A stretch of 64,000 bases of DNA from Haloarcula argentinensis DSM 12282 (GTDB taxonomy: Archaea > Halobacteriota > Halobacteria > Halobacteriales > Haloarculaceae), in the NCBI GenBank assembly GCA_000336895.1, contig AOLX01000021.1:1-64000 (forward strand). The letters are read 5' to 3'. Positions 33,995 through 43,306 of the stretch are shown here, one piece after another. The notes beneath the pieces were generated by a model. The model was not told the DNA's origin, searched no databases, and worked only from the letters and a program-made list of their open reading frames with translations. Each line of letters starts with the position of its first letter. The stretch's first letter is position 1. A program made the position numbers and the translations under genes.

Positions 33995-34858
33995 ATGCGT
34001 CGCGGGGTGGCGGTTGCTGTGGTCTGTCTTTGTCTGCTGAGCGCCGGGTGTACCGGTCTGTTCGGGGACGGTGCGGCCGCTAGAGAGACAGGGACACCAG
34101 CTCCGGTCCCGACTGCAGATGCACCGACATCTCCGGCACAGCGTGCCCCGGGCGTCGTCGGCGACCGCGTCGTCAACGCCACCGCGCTCGGCCGCGCCCA
34201 CGTCAGCCACCTCTCGAACACCTCCTATCGAGTCCACCACACCAGAACCGTGATGAACGGCAGCGGCCTGCACAAGCGAGTCCGAACCCGTGCCAGTATC
34301 GGCGCGGGTTACGAGTCGTACACGGCCACCCGAACGGTCACCGGACAGGGCGTGACACCGCGTGAGATTCACAGCACCTGGCGGGACGGCCGTGCGCTCA
34401 GACGGACGACCGTCAACGGGTCGACATCGACAGAGGTGGTCGCGGACAGCCGTGGTATCGGTGGCCCGCCGCACTCACCTCGGGCCGCACTGTTCTTCGA
34501 ACCCACGTTCAACGGGCGTCTCATGGCGTTGCTTTCCGCCACCAACATCACGTCTATCCGCCCCGGCGATGAGGTCATCAAGCAACTGTACGGCGTTTCG
34601 TTGTATCGCATCAAAGGAACCGGGTCGGCCGACAGCAGCGCGATTGCCACCCGCTCCGTCGACCGTGTGACCAACGTCTCCTTCTCGGCAACCGTGACGC
34701 CGAGCGGCATCGTTCGGAGTTACGCGCTCCAGTACACGATCAACAACAGAACAGAGACCCGCCGAGTAACCGAGATCCTCCGCTACAGTGACCTCGGGAC
34801 GACAGACGTGGTGTTCGACGACCGACGCCGTCAAAACCGAACAACACAGCCCGACTGA
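33995..34858 (+). CDS. Sec-exported haloarchaeal lipoprotein
   Basis: A 287-residue protein with a short signal peptide and lipobox LSAGC (Cys19), followed by a Thr/Pro-rich linker typical of surface lipoproteins. The rest is beta-rich with many Asn-x-Ser/Thr sites (NAT, NTS, NGS, NVS, NRT) that could be N-glycosylated. It resembles the haloarchaeal DUF7537 lipoproteins from memory. A TATA box (ggttatatc, 33965-33973) predicts a leaderless mRNA. Function unknown. Confidence 0.75.
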   Translation: MRRGVAVAVVCLCLLSAGCTGLFGDGAAARETGTPAPVPTADAPTSPAQRAPGVVGDRVVNATALGRAHVSHLSNTSYRVHHTRTVMNGSGLHKRVRTRASIGAGYESYTATRTVTGQGVTPREIHSTWRDGRALRRTTVNGSTSTEVVADSRGIGGPPHSPRAALFFEPTFNGRLMALLSATNITSIRPGDEVIKQLYGVSLYRIKGTGSADSSAIATRSVDRVTNVSFSATVTPSGIVRSYALQYTINNRTETRRVTEILRYSDLGTTDVVFDDRRRQNRTTQPD

Positions 34859-35211
34859 TGCGAGCGACGGCTGGACGCTGTCGAAGTGTCCAAAACGGAG
34901 AGCGGCCCCCACCCGCTGTCACCAGTCCGTCCCACCAAACGGACCGGGACAGTCGATACTTCGCAGTAAGATACCTAACTGTGTCTCCAGTTTCACGTCT
35001 CGATATCGGCGATGTCACAGCGTCGCCGTAGTTGGAAGCTGACTGTAATCGATGAAACGATCGTCTGCAGGTCGGTTCGAAAGCGACGCACGCCCAGCGG
35101 AGCTGCGTGGGCGTTCGTTCAGAAAGTCTGCGTCCGATCAGCTACGTTGCTCGCGGGTCGCTGCGTTCGCCGCTCACTATTCGAGGGCCCTCACTTCGTT
35201 CGGCCCCTCGC
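34859..35211. other. intergenic stretch without a credible gene
   Basis: Between two converging genes, the lipoprotein and the thermosome. The reading frames have poor codon use. Hairpins are possible: acgccca/tgggcgt at 35090-35096 and 35108-35114, and the palindrome gagggccctc at 35183-35192 close behind the thermosome stop, which may help end that transcript. I see no tRNA or other recognisable RNA. Confidence 0.5.
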
Positions 35212-36891
35212 TTACATCATGCCGCCCATACCGCCGCCCATGCCGCCCATACCGCCAGGAGCGCCACCGGGGCCGCCGGGGCCGCCTTCGTCGCCGCCGG
35301 AGGTCGAGAGCTCGCCGGCAGCGATGATGTCGTCGATCTTGAGGACCAGGTTCGCGGCCTCTGCAGCCGAGGAAATCGCCTGTCGCTTGGCGTGGGCTGG
35401 CTCGACGACGCCGGTGTCGAGCGTGTTCTCGACGTCACCGGAGAAGACGTTCAGGCCGGCGCTGACGTCGCCGTCCTCGTGGGCGGCGCGCAGGTCGACC
35501 AGCGTGTCGATGCTGTCGAGACCAGCGTTCTCTGCGAGGGTGCGCGGAATGATCTCCAGCGCGTCGGCGAAGGACTCGATGGCGAGCTGTTCGCGGCCTT
35601 CGACGCTGTCGGCGTAGTCGCGGAGCCGGCGGGCGACTTCGACTTCGGGCGCGCCGCCGCCACCGAGGACGCTGCCGTTGGCGACGGTGGACGCGACAAC
35701 ATCGAGCGCGTCCGTGACACCACGTTCGAGTTCGTCGACGACGTGGTCGGTCGAGCCACGGAGCAGGAGAGTGACACCGTGGGCCCCCTCGCCGCTACCC
35801 TCGACGTAGAACAGGCCTTCGGCGTCGTCGCGGGTGACGGAGCCGTGGCCGAGGTCTTCCGCGGTCGCGGAGTCGAGGTCGGAGACGATACGGGCACCCA
35901 GAACCTCTTTGAGGAACTCGATGTCGGACTTCTTGGCGCGGCGGACGGCCAGAATACCCTTCTCGGCAAGGTAGTGCTGGGCCATGTCGTCGATGCCCTT
36001 CTGGCAGAAGACGACATCAGCGCCGGTGTCGGCGATCTGGTCGACCATCTGCTTGAGCTGCTCCTCTTCCTTGTCGAGGAAGTTCTGGAGCTGGCTCGGG
36101 TCGTCGACGGAGAGCTGGGCGTCGACTTCGGTCTCGTCGAGTTCGATAGCCGTGTCGACGAGCAGGACGTCGGCGTCGTCGACTTCGGTCGGCATCTCCT
36201 CGTGGACCGGGTCCTTGTCGATGACCGCGCCTTCGAGGAGCTCGGAGTTGCCGGCGGAGCTGCCGGTCTGGGTCTCGATGTTGAGGTATTCGAGGTCGGC
36301 GACGACGGAGCCGTCGTCGGCCTCGACGGTCACGGCGTTGACCGCGTCGACGATGATCTGGGCGAGCAGCTCCTTGTTGAGCTCCGCGCCCTTGCCCGTC
36401 ATCGAGGTCTCGGCGACTTTCTTCAGGAGTTCCTCGTCGTCGGGGTCGACTTCCGTAGCGATGTCGTCGAGTTCGTCCTTGGCCTGCGTGGCGGCCATGT
36501 TGAACCCTTTGATGATCGCCGTCGGGTGGATGTCCTGTTCGAGGAGGTCCTCGGCGTTCTTGAGGAGTTCGCCTGCGATGGCGACGGCGGAGGTGGTACC
36601 GTCACCGGCCTCGTCTTCCTGTGTCTCGGCAACCTCGACGATCATCGAGGCTGTCGGGTTGTCGATGTCCATCTCCGAGAGGATAGTGACGCCGTCGTTC
36701 GTGACGGTGACGTCACCCATCGAGGAGACGAGCATCTTGTCCATCCCCTTCGGGCCGAGCGTCGAGCGTACCGACTCGGCGACCGCGCGAGCGGCCGAGA
36801 TGTTGTGTTCCTGTGCAGACTTGTCCTTCATCCGCTGGGAGTCCTCTCCCAGGATGATCATCGGCTGGCCCTGCATCTGGCGTTGGCTCAT
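35212..36891 (-). CDS. ths: thermosome subunit (group II chaperonin)
   Basis: A 559-residue chaperonin subunit of the CCT/thermosome type that folds proteins in a double ring with ATP. Marks: VRSTLGPKGMDKMLV, NDGVTIL, AGDGTTSAV with the catalytic Asp, and GGGAPEVE. The C-terminus is a Gly-Gly-Met repeat (GGMGGMGGGMGGMM) as in group II tails that fill the cavity. ATG 36891 is chosen because the preceding in-frame start is TTG at 36897. The TATA box at 36917-36927 is very strong, as expected of a heat-inducible promoter. Other subunits must lie elsewhere. Confidence 0.96.
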   Translation of the reverse strand: MSQRQMQGQPMIILGEDSQRMKDKSAQEHNISAARAVAESVRSTLGPKGMDKMLVSSMGDVTVTNDGVTILSEMDIDNPTASMIVEVAETQEDEAGDGTTSAVAIAGELLKNAEDLLEQDIHPTAIIKGFNMAATQAKDELDDIATEVDPDDEELLKKVAETSMTGKGAELNKELLAQIIVDAVNAVTVEADDGSVVADLEYLNIETQTGSSAGNSELLEGAVIDKDPVHEEMPTEVDDADVLLVDTAIELDETEVDAQLSVDDPSQLQNFLDKEEEQLKQMVDQIADTGADVVFCQKGIDDMAQHYLAEKGILAVRRAKKSDIEFLKEVLGARIVSDLDSATAEDLGHGSVTRDDAEGLFYVEGSGEGAHGVTLLLRGSTDHVVDELERGVTDALDVVASTVANGSVLGGGGAPEVEVARRLRDYADSVEGREQLAIESFADALEIIPRTLAENAGLDSIDTLVDLRAAHEDGDVSAGLNVFSGDVENTLDTGVVEPAHAKRQAISSAAEAANLVLKIDDIIAAGELSTSGGDEGGPGGPGGAPGGMGGMGGGMGGMM

Positions 36892-36916
36892 AATCAAGCG
36901 AAGATTGCATGTGGTT

Positions 36917-36927
36917 CTATATAAAAG
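36917..36927 (-). promoter_or_regulatory. ths: thermosome promoter TATA box
   Basis: On the minus strand CTACTTTTATATAGAACC gives a strong TATA 26-36 bases before the ATG, so the leader is only a few bases. A second element CCTATAACCCC lies at 36931-36941. Confidence 0.65.
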
Positions 36928-36973
36928 TAGGGGTTATAGGGCGCTCAGCGGTCACCGGTTGCCCAAGCTAGAA

Positions 36974-36989
36974 CGGGTGAAATCACCCG
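36974..36989. promoter_or_regulatory. perfect palindrome upstream of the thermosome promoter
   Basis: cgggtga aa tcacccg: two 7-bp arms (36974-36980, 36983-36989) with a two-base centre. Such a short centre does not favour RNA folding but fits a dimeric repressor or activator site. It lies about 55-60 bases upstream of the thermosome TATA box. A further TATA-like ctgtttatatattc stands at 37050-37063. Confidence 0.4.
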
Positions 36990-37065
36990 ACAGAGGTGGT
37001 ACTGGCTGTTAGTAGTGGTAGCTGTTGGCACGCCACATCAGAACGACGGCGACCTGTTTATATAT

Positions 37066-37455
37066 TCACTCGATGGGTTCCGTCCAGTGGACCGTGACCG
37101 ATCCGACGACGAATGCGTCCTTCGAATCGGTGTCCCGGCGGAACTGAATCGTGTTCTCGCCGAGGTGCAGTTGCTCGGGCGCGATCGTGTCCATCCAGAG
37201 CTGCCACCCCTCACCTAGCGCGATGTCGAACCCCGACAGCGGTTCACCGTTGACGACGATTTCGTGGTCGAAGTCCTCGACATCGTAGACCTGCATCTCG
37301 ACGTACGGGTCCGCCGCCGACGAGGTGGGGATGTCGAAGGAAACCGGATCGGTCGAATCACCGGTGTACTCGGCCCACGGAACGTCGAGCGAGTCCGCCG
37401 ACGGACCGAGGTGCTGCTGGAACTGACAGAGCGCGTAGTTGGCGCGACGTGACAT
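37066..37455 (-). CDS. conserved-looking haloarchaeal protein, beta-sandwich-like
   Basis: A 129-residue acidic protein without signal peptide or membrane helix. Alternating hydrophobic strands (YVEMQVYDVEDFDHEIVVNGEPLSG, ENTIQFRRD, AFVVGSVTVHWTEP) suggest a jelly-roll or carbohydrate-binding-like fold. The promoter is clear: minus CTGATTTTTATGCC about 30 bases before ATG 37455. I do not recognise the family. It is divergent from mutS. Confidence 0.65.
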   Translation of the reverse strand: MSRRANYALCQFQQHLGPSADSLDVPWAEYTGDSTDPVSFDIPTSSAADPYVEMQVYDVEDFDHEIVVNGEPLSGFDIALGEGWQLWMDTIAPEQLHLGENTIQFRRDTDSKDAFVVGSVTVHWTEPIE

Positions 37456-37572
37456 ACAGCCTACGTCTCCCGGGCGGCATAAAAATCAGTGGCCGGTCGC
37501 GCTCTACTCCGCGCAATCGCGGCACGGGCAAGAGAGCGGAGCGCCTATGAGTGGCCGGCTGTTGCCTCCGGT

Positions 37573-40383
37573 ATGGACGCTGCGCTTGGCCCGCCCGAGA
37601 AGATGGCCGAGCTCGAAGAGGACCTGACGCCGATGATGGCACAGTACTACGAGCTGTGCCGGCAGTACGACGACGCGCTGGTCCTCTTTCAGGTCGGGGA
37701 CTTCTACGAGGCCTTCTGTGCGGCCGCGAAACGGGTCGCACGGCTGTGTGAGATCACGCTGACCCAGCGCGAGGACTCGACAGGCGAGTACCCGATGGCC
37801 GGCATCCCCATCGACAACGCCGAGTCGTACGTCGAGACATTGCTGGACGCGGGCTACCGGGTCGCCATCGCCGATCAGGTCGAGGACCCCGACGAGGTCA
37901 GCGGCGTGGTCGAGCGAGCAGTGACGCGAATCGTCACTCCCGGCACGCTCACGGAGAGCGAACTGCTGGGCGGGGCGGACAACAACTACGTCGCGGCTCT
38001 GACCGCCGGTGAGCGGTACGGGCTGGCATTACTGGATATCTCGACCGGAGACTGCTACGCGACCAGTGTCGGTTCCGAAAGCGCTGTCGCCGACGAACTC
38101 AGCCGGTTTGGCCCGGCAGAAGCCATCGTCGGGCCAGACATCGACGTGGACCGGGACGCCGTCTTCGGGCCGGCCTGTCTGGTGACGCGCTACGACGCGG
38201 ACGCCTTCGCCCGGGACCGCGCCGAGGACCGCGTGGGGCAGTACTTCGGCCCGCCGGAGCGCCTGCTCGCCGGCGGCGCCGAGATCCGGGCCTGTGGCGG
38301 TCTGCTGGCCTATGCGGAGTACACCCGCGGCAGCAGCGGCGCAGTCGGCCCGGACGGCGAGCCGGTCGACCCGGACGTGGACCCGGCCGGCACGCTCGAC
38401 TACCTCAACCACCTTACGCGGTACGACCCGCGGGAGTACATGCTGCTGGACGCCGTGGCCGTCGAAAGTCTCGAACTGTTCGAGCGGCGCTCGGTCCGGG
38501 GCCACGAAAACCGCACGCTCGTCGATACAGTCGACGAGACGGCGTGTGCGCTGGGACGGCGGAAACTGACCGACTGGCTCCGGCGGCCGCTGCTCGACGC
38601 CGACCGCATCGAGGCCCGCCACGGCGCGGTCGCGGAACTCCAGCGCGACCCCGCCACCAGAGAGGCACTCTCGGGCCTGCTCGCGGAGGTGTACGACCTC
38701 GAACGACTCATTTCACGTGTCTCGCGTGGCCGGGCGAACGCCCGTGACCTCCGGTCGCTGGCGGCAACGTTATCCGTCGTCCCCGAAATTCGCGACCAGC
38801 TCGCCGACGCCGACGCCCGCCTGCTTGCGGACCTGCACGCGACGCTCGATCCACTGACCGAGACCCGCGAGGAAATTGAGGCGGCGATTCGCCCGGACCC
38901 GCCACAGCAGGTGACCGAGGGCGGCGTCGTCCGCGAGGGCTACGACGAGGAACTGGACCGGCTGCGCTCGACCGAGCAGTCCGGCAAGGCGTGGATCGAC
39001 GAACTGGAAGCGAGCGAGCGCGAGCGGACCGGCATCGACTCGCTGAAGGTCGGTCACAACTCCGTTCACGGCTACTACATCGAGGTGACCAACGCCAACC
39101 TCGATTCCGTCCCCGAGGACTACCAGCGCCGCCAGACGCTGAAAAACAGCGAGCGCTACTACACGCCGGAGCTCAAGGAGCGCGAAGAGGAGATCTTACG
39201 CGCCGAGAGCGCGGCCGACGACCTGGAGTACGACCTGTTCTGTGCGGTCCGGGACGAGGTAGCCGACGAGGCCGAGCGCGTGCAAGCACTGGCCGACCGC
39301 CTCGCCCGCCTCGACGTACTGGTCTCATTCGCCGAAGTCGCAGCGCAGTACGACTACTGCCGACCCACCGTCGGCAGCGACGGCATCGACATCACCGCCG
39401 GCCGCCACCCGGTCGTTGAGCGGACCGAGGACGCCTTCGTCCCCAACGACACGCATCTGGGGAGCGGTCCGCTTCGGGAAAGCGGCGACTCGGAGCCGGA
39501 CGAGGGTGACACGGCAACCGACGAACAGAGCGAGGGTGAAGCCCCTGACATCCAAGACCCGTTCCTCGCCGTCGTTACGGGACCGAACATGAGCGGGAAG
39601 TCGACGTATATGCGGCAGGTCGCACTCATTTGCTTGCTCGCACAGGCGGGTGGCTTCGTTCCCGCGAATGCGGCCGCCCTCCCGATTCTCGACCGCGTGT
39701 TTACCCGCGTTGGAGCCAGCGACGACATCGCCGGTGGCCGCTCGACGTTCATGATCGAGATGACCGAGCTGGCGACGATTCTCGACGCGGCGACCGCCGA
39801 CTCGCTGGTGCTGCTAGACGAGGTCGGCCGCGGCACGTCGACGGCTGACGGGCTTGCTATCGCCCGCGCCGTCACCGAACATCTCCACGACGAGATCGGC
39901 GCGTACACGCTGTTTGCGACGCACCACCACGACCTAACTGCCGTCGCCGCGGCGCTGCCCGGCGCGACCAACCGCCACTTCGAGACCAGCCGCGAGGACA
40001 GCGACGTTCGCTTCGACCACGAACTCGCGCCCGGGCCCGCGGCGGCCTCCTACGGCGTCGAGGTGGCGAGCATGGCCGGCGTGCCCGAATCCGTCGTCGA
40101 ACGGTCGCGGGACCTTCTGGTGGATGCCGAGGCGGCTGACTCCGACGCGGATTCCGCCGCCACGGAGACGACTGGCCCGACGGAGAACGGAACAGCGTCG
40201 GCCTCGACCAGAGAGGGTGGAGCGGACGGCCACACGCAGGAGACGCTTCGGACGAACGGGGCCGCCGTCGAGGAGGAGTTCCCGGAATCAGTTGTACAGC
40301 AGTTGGCCTCGCTCGATGTCGCGACGATGACGCCGATAGAGGCGATGAACGTACTCGCCGAGCTACAGGACCGACTCGAATAA
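37573..40383 (+). CDS. mutS: DNA mismatch repair protein MutS
   Basis: A 936-residue MutS1. The mismatch-reading motif is present (VGDFYEAF, Phe44 and Glu46), then connector, lever and clamp domains, and the ATPase: Walker [10 protein letters not shown] (670-678), the [12 protein letters not shown]alker B/signature and the ATHHHD loop. A disordered acidic insert (about 640-660) and a second near the C-terminus (about 855-910) fit halophilic adaptation. Its start is ATG 37573, where family similarity begins. No mutL lies next to it, unlike in many genomes, but the alternative mismatch nuclease gene nucS is 1.2 kb away. Confidence 0.95.
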   Translation: MDAALGPPEKMAELEEDLTPMMAQYYELCRQYDDALVLFQVGDFYEAFCAAAKRVARLCEITLTQREDSTGEYPMAGIPIDNAESYVETLLDAGYRVAIADQVEDPDEVSGVVERAVTRIVTPGTLTESELLGGADNNYVAALTAGERYGLALLDISTGDCYATSVGSESAVADELSRFGPAEAIVGPDIDVDRDAVFGPACLVTRYDADAFARDRAEDRVGQYFGPPERLLAGGAEIRACGGLLAYAEYTRGSSGAVGPDGEPVDPDVDPAGTLDYLNHLTRYDPREYMLLDAVAVESLELFERRSVRGHENRTLVDTVDETACALGRRKLTDWLRRPLLDADRIEARHGAVAELQRDPATREALSGLLAEVYDLERLISRVSRGRANARDLRSLAATLSVVPEIRDQLADADARLLADLHATLDPLTETREEIEAAIRPDPPQQVTEGGVVREGYDEELDRLRSTEQSGKAWIDELEASERERTGIDSLKVGHNSVHGYYIEVTNANLDSVPEDYQRRQTLKNSERYYTPELKEREEEILRAESAADDLEYDLFCAVRDEVADEAERVQALADRLARLDVLVSFAEVAAQYDYCRPTVGSDGIDITAGRHPVVERTEDAFVPNDTHLGSGPLRESGDSEPDEGDTATDEQSEGEAPDIQDPFLAVVTGPNMSGKSTYMRQVALICLLAQAGGFVPANAAALPILDRVFTRVGASDDIAGGRSTFMIEMTELATILDAATADSLVLLDEVGRGTSTADGLAIARAVTEHLHDEIGAYTLFATHHHDLTAVAAALPGATNRHFETSREDSDVRFDHELAPGPAAASYGVEVASMAGVPESVVERSRDLLVDAEAADSDADSAATETTGPTENGTASASTREGGADGHTQETLRTNGAAVEEEFPESVVQQLASLDVATMTPIEAMNVLAELQDRLE

Positions 40384-40392
40384 CAGCAGCAG

Positions 40393-41109
40393 TCAGCTAT
40401 CTCCGTCAGCGGCCCGTTCGTCGTGCGGGCAGGCGAACATGGTCGCGACGAGTTTCTGTTCGGCAGCCCGCAGATGCTTGTGGAGCGTTGGCTCCGAGAT
40501 GTCAAGGATTTCAGCCAGGTCCGCGGCCGTCGCCTCGCGGGGCCAGCTGTAGTAGCCCGCTTCGTGGGCCGTCGAGAGAACCTCCTGCTGGCGGTCAGTC
40601 AGTGACTCGATGTGGGACGCGTAGTTCTGGAACCCGAACAGTGGGACGATAGACTCACGCTGTTTCTTCGCCGCGAGTTCGGCCTCCGGATGGGCCGTCA
40701 GGAACGAATCGATAACCGACCCCGTCTCGATTTGACCCGGGACATCAGCTACGACAGTCCCTTCACCATCGACACTCCGGACGGTCTGTGGTACCGCCCC
40801 GACATCCGCAAGCGAGACAACGGGACAGTTATTTCGCACGTCGATTTCGACGAGCCCACCGTCGCTAGTGCGTTCAAGCACCCGCGCCTCACCGCCATTG
40901 GCGTCTTCGATGCGCTCGACAAGCCGGCTGGGGCGAGCACCCTCGACTGAAAAAAACTCCGCGTACATGTCGTCCGTCTGCGGAAGGCATTTTTCAAGAA
41001 TCACTGCACACGATTCGGTTTTAGACACCGACACAAAGGGATACGACCCATCAGAGAGGGCAAACTCCACACGGGTTACCGCCCGGCTGTCGCCAAGCTG
41101 TCGGGACAT
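40393..41109 (-). CDS. bat-type HTH transcription regulator
   Basis: A 238-residue regulator. The C-terminal HTH_10 domain of bacterio-opsin-activator-like proteins is clear: LTDRQQEVLSTAHEAGYYSWPREATAADLAEILDISEPTLHKHLRAAEQKL. The N-terminal 150 residues (VEFALSDGSYPFVSVSKTE onward) form the BAT-like sensor part without a known ligand. ATG 41109 is preferred; ATG 41148, 22 bases from a TATA (GCATAGTAAACG), would add 13 residues and is possible. It is convergent with mutS, nine bases from its stop. Confidence 0.88.
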   Translation of the reverse strand: MSRQLGDSRAVTRVEFALSDGSYPFVSVSKTESCAVILEKCLPQTDDMYAEFFSVEGARPSRLVERIEDANGGEARVLERTSDGGLVEIDVRNNCPVVSLADVGAVPQTVRSVDGEGTVVADVPGQIETGSVIDSFLTAHPEAELAAKKQRESIVPLFGFQNYASHIESLTDRQQEVLSTAHEAGYYSWPREATAADLAEILDISEPTLHKHLRAAEQKLVATMFACPHDERAADGDS

Positions 41110-41229
41110 ACACAGGTGTAGTCGGCATCCCGTGAAGAGTGTTGGCATGCATCGTGGTTCGGCGTTTACTATGCTAGCCACACTGAACTTTACATCTGCA
41201 GAATAAATTCGGCATGAGGTCAGCGAACC

Positions 41230-41478
41230 GTGTCTGGAAGATCACCAACTGTTATAGAAGTCCACGGCACCGATCAGTCTATCATCACCGCAGTCGTTCG
41301 TGCCGTGGCAACCGCGGAGAGACAGCCGGTCGAGACGCTCCCGCCACTGGCTGACACTATCAATCCGGATGCACTGACGGCGTGCATCACCGATTCGAAC
41401 ACCAGCGGGCACGTAGCGTTCGACTACAGTGGCTACCGCGTGGTCGTCGATACCGATGGAACAGTCACTGTAGAGTAG
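41230..41478 (+). CDS. HalOD1 output-domain protein
   Basis: An 82-residue single-domain protein. The HalOD1 fold is recognisable: STI/A-type start SIITAVVRAVATAERQPVETLPPLADTINPDAL, then the strand pair HVAFDYSGYRVVVDTDGTVTV. HalOD1 domains are haloarchaeal output modules of unknown biochemical role. The start is a GTG (41230) about 25 bases behind a TATA-like agaataaatt, so it is probably leaderless. Divergent from the bat-type regulator. Confidence 0.85.
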   Translation: MSGRSPTVIEVHGTDQSIITAVVRAVATAERQPVETLPPLADTINPDALTACITDSNTSGHVAFDYSGYRVVVDTDGTVTVE

Positions 41479-41557
41479 CTCCGCTATCTGGCTGTGTGGC
41501 GACTGCGGCAGTCAGTACAGTTGCAGGACGGACGCGCGGGCCAAGATCGAATGTCAG

Positions 41558-42277
41558 TTACGGTGGCTCCAGCGAGACGAACTCCAGTCCTTTCTCGGCG
41601 AGCAGTTGACGCGCCCGGTCAGTCACCGACGGAGCCACGAGGATACCCCGGACTTCAGTGTCGGCGTGCAGGTCGCGTTCTAACGCGTCGACGTACCGGC
41701 CCAGTTGGCCGACGGCGTCGGGACCCACACGCCGGCGCTTGAGTTCGAGTATCGTCGTCCGGCCGTCGGCGTCCTCGCCATAGATGTCGACCGCACCGGC
41801 GGGAGTCTCGCGTTCGGTCGCAAGCGGCGTAAAGCCCGACTCGACCAGCGCCGGTTCGTCGAGGATACGGTCTTTGAGGTCGGCTTCCGTCCCCGTGAGC
41901 GCGAGGTCTTTGGAGTCGGTCACGTCGAAGGCGGCGGCGTGGGCGACTGTCTCGAAGGTCACTTCGAGCAACTCCTCGGGGGACGACCGCGTGGAGCGGA
42001 CGACCAGCGAACCGTCGTCGACGCTGATACTGTGCTCACAGCCCGGCGGCTGCCAGTTCACCGGCTGTTGGCCCTCGTCGGTGTGGACCAGCGCGGCCCC
42101 ATCGGGCTTGAGCATCACGTGGCGGTCGCCAAGCCCCAGCGAACTGGCCGCTCGTCCTTCGTATTCGACCGTACAGGTACCGACGAGCGTCACCAGCGCG
42201 CCGCGGTCGGCGTTGCGCGACGCGAGGTCTAGCGCGTCGGCGGGGTCGGGGTAGGTCAGCGTCTCGACGGCAGTCAC
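41558..42277 (-). CDS. nucS: mismatch-specific endonuclease NucS/EndoMS
   Basis: A 239-residue nuclease. The N-terminal DNA-binding domain (about 30-110) includes CTVEYEGRA and VMLKPDGAALVHTDEGQQPVNW. The C-terminal PD-(D/E)xK nuclease has Asp164 in GAVDIYGED, Glu178 and Lys180 in ILELKRRRVG, and the QLGRYV helix. NucS/EndoMS cuts both strands at mismatches and supports MutS-independent repair in actinobacteria and archaea. It starts with GTG 42277, nine bases after the stop of the upstream 42287-42724 gene, so the two form an operon. Confidence 0.94.
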   Translation of the reverse strand: MTAVETLTYPDPADALDLASRNADRGALVTLVGTCTVEYEGRAASSLGLGDRHVMLKPDGAALVHTDEGQQPVNWQPPGCEHSISVDDGSLVVRSTRSSPEELLEVTFETVAHAAAFDVTDSKDLALTGTEADLKDRILDEPALVESGFTPLATERETPAGAVDIYGEDADGRTTILELKRRRVGPDAVGQLGRYVDALERDLHADTEVRGILVAPSVTDRARQLLAEKGLEFVSLEPP

Positions 42278-42286
42278 GGATGGCGA

Positions 42287-42724
42287 TTAGCGGTCCCCGC
42301 GTAAAAAGGACGCGTCGTCAGGGCAGTGCACGGACGAAGCGCGGTCTCGGAGTGACGCGAGCAGGGCACGCCGGACGGTCTCCGGGCCACAGCCATCGCT
42401 GTCGAGGACGCGACAAGCCTCGTCCTTGCGGTCGACCCACCACCGACGGAACGTATCGGGGTCGGCAGTACGGGCGAGGACGATGTCGTCGAGGTCCGAC
42501 AGCGTCGGATCGAGCCAGCAGACGGCGTAGGTCCGAACCGACCCGTCGAGCACGACCAACTGCTCGTAGGTGGCGTCGATAGCAGTGAGGAAAGCCGACG
42601 CTGTCAGCCCGGTGCCGAGCGGACGAGACTGAACCACCGGGTCGGCGTCGACCCCCCAGTGTGCACTTCGGCAGTCGTAACGGCCGTCGGGACGGGCGAC
42701 AGCCACGAGCGTTCGGCGACCCAT
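42287..42724 (-). CDS. haloarchaeal protein co-transcribed with nucS (DUF6735-like)
   Basis: A 145-residue protein starting MGRRTLVAVARPDGRYDCRSAHWG. Conserved-looking Trp/Asp residues (TYAVCWLDPT, FRRWWVDRKDEACRVLD) suggest a compact alpha/beta fold. It resembles haloarchaeal DUF6735 from memory; no catalytic motif is visible. It lies nine bases before nucS on the same strand, which makes a link with DNA repair possible but unproven. Confidence 0.7.
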   Translation of the reverse strand: MGRRTLVAVARPDGRYDCRSAHWGVDADPVVQSRPLGTGLTASAFLTAIDATYEQLVVLDGSVRTYAVCWLDPTLSDLDDIVLARTADPDTFRRWWVDRKDEACRVLDSDGCGPETVRRALLASLRDRASSVHCPDDASFLRGDR

Positions 42725-42909
42725 CAGGGACCACCGAGCGTGTGAGCGGGCATGGGTCCCCTTGGCTGCGTGGTCGTATTTGAACGCTAGCCCACAGCGC
42801 AGCGTCTGCCCATCAGGTAGTCACAAGATACGTTTCCGAACTCGCCAAAATCGTCGACCTTTGGTAACTCGGCACAACCCTCAAGTAGTACGTTCACGTA
42901 TCGTTACAT

Positions 42910-43197
42910 ATGATGGTGAGCGAGTGGCTCTACGGCGCAATCGCGCTTCTCGTGGGGCTCCACGTCCTGACTATGCTGTACGCGTACCGGCACCGGGGTG
43001 ACCCAGCCGGTGCGACCGGTCAGGGCGATACTGAACCGCGCCGTGGCAGCGCCACCGACGACAGCACTGAATCCATCGACTGTCCCCACTGCGGGGCGAG
43101 GAACGAGCAGGACTACCAGTTCTGCCGGCAGTGCACCGCCGACCTGACGAGCGGTAGCCCGCAGCGCCAGCCGACGGACCGAAGCCAGCCGTACTGA
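42910..43197 (+). CDS. membrane-anchored zinc-ribbon protein
   Basis: A 95-residue protein: one N-terminal helix (about 6-26, LYGAIALLVGLHVLTMLYAYR), an acidic linker, and a zinc ribbon CPHCGARNEQDYQFCRQC (four Cys, about 58-75). Such anchored zinc ribbons are frequent in haloarchaea and of unknown function. Two adjacent ATGs (42910, 42913) are possible. A small hairpin ggctgg/ccagcc at 43209-43227 may end the transcript. Confidence 0.75.
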   Translation: MMVSEWLYGAIALLVGLHVLTMLYAYRHRGDPAGATGQGDTEPRRGSATDDSTESIDCPHCGARNEQDYQFCRQCTADLTSGSPQRQPTDRSQPY

Positions 43198-43306
43198 CAC
43201 CGTCGCAAGGCTGGGGTCGAACCAGCCGGCTTGAGCGCTGTTGTCGGCCAAAGAATTTATTTCTCCGACGAGATATTTGAATATACTGTCACGAACGGGG
43301 TCAACT

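Noticed and set aside
35070..35100. T-loop-like ggttcgaaa suggesting a tRNA
   Set aside because: The flanks do not pair into a T stem or a cloverleaf on either strand.
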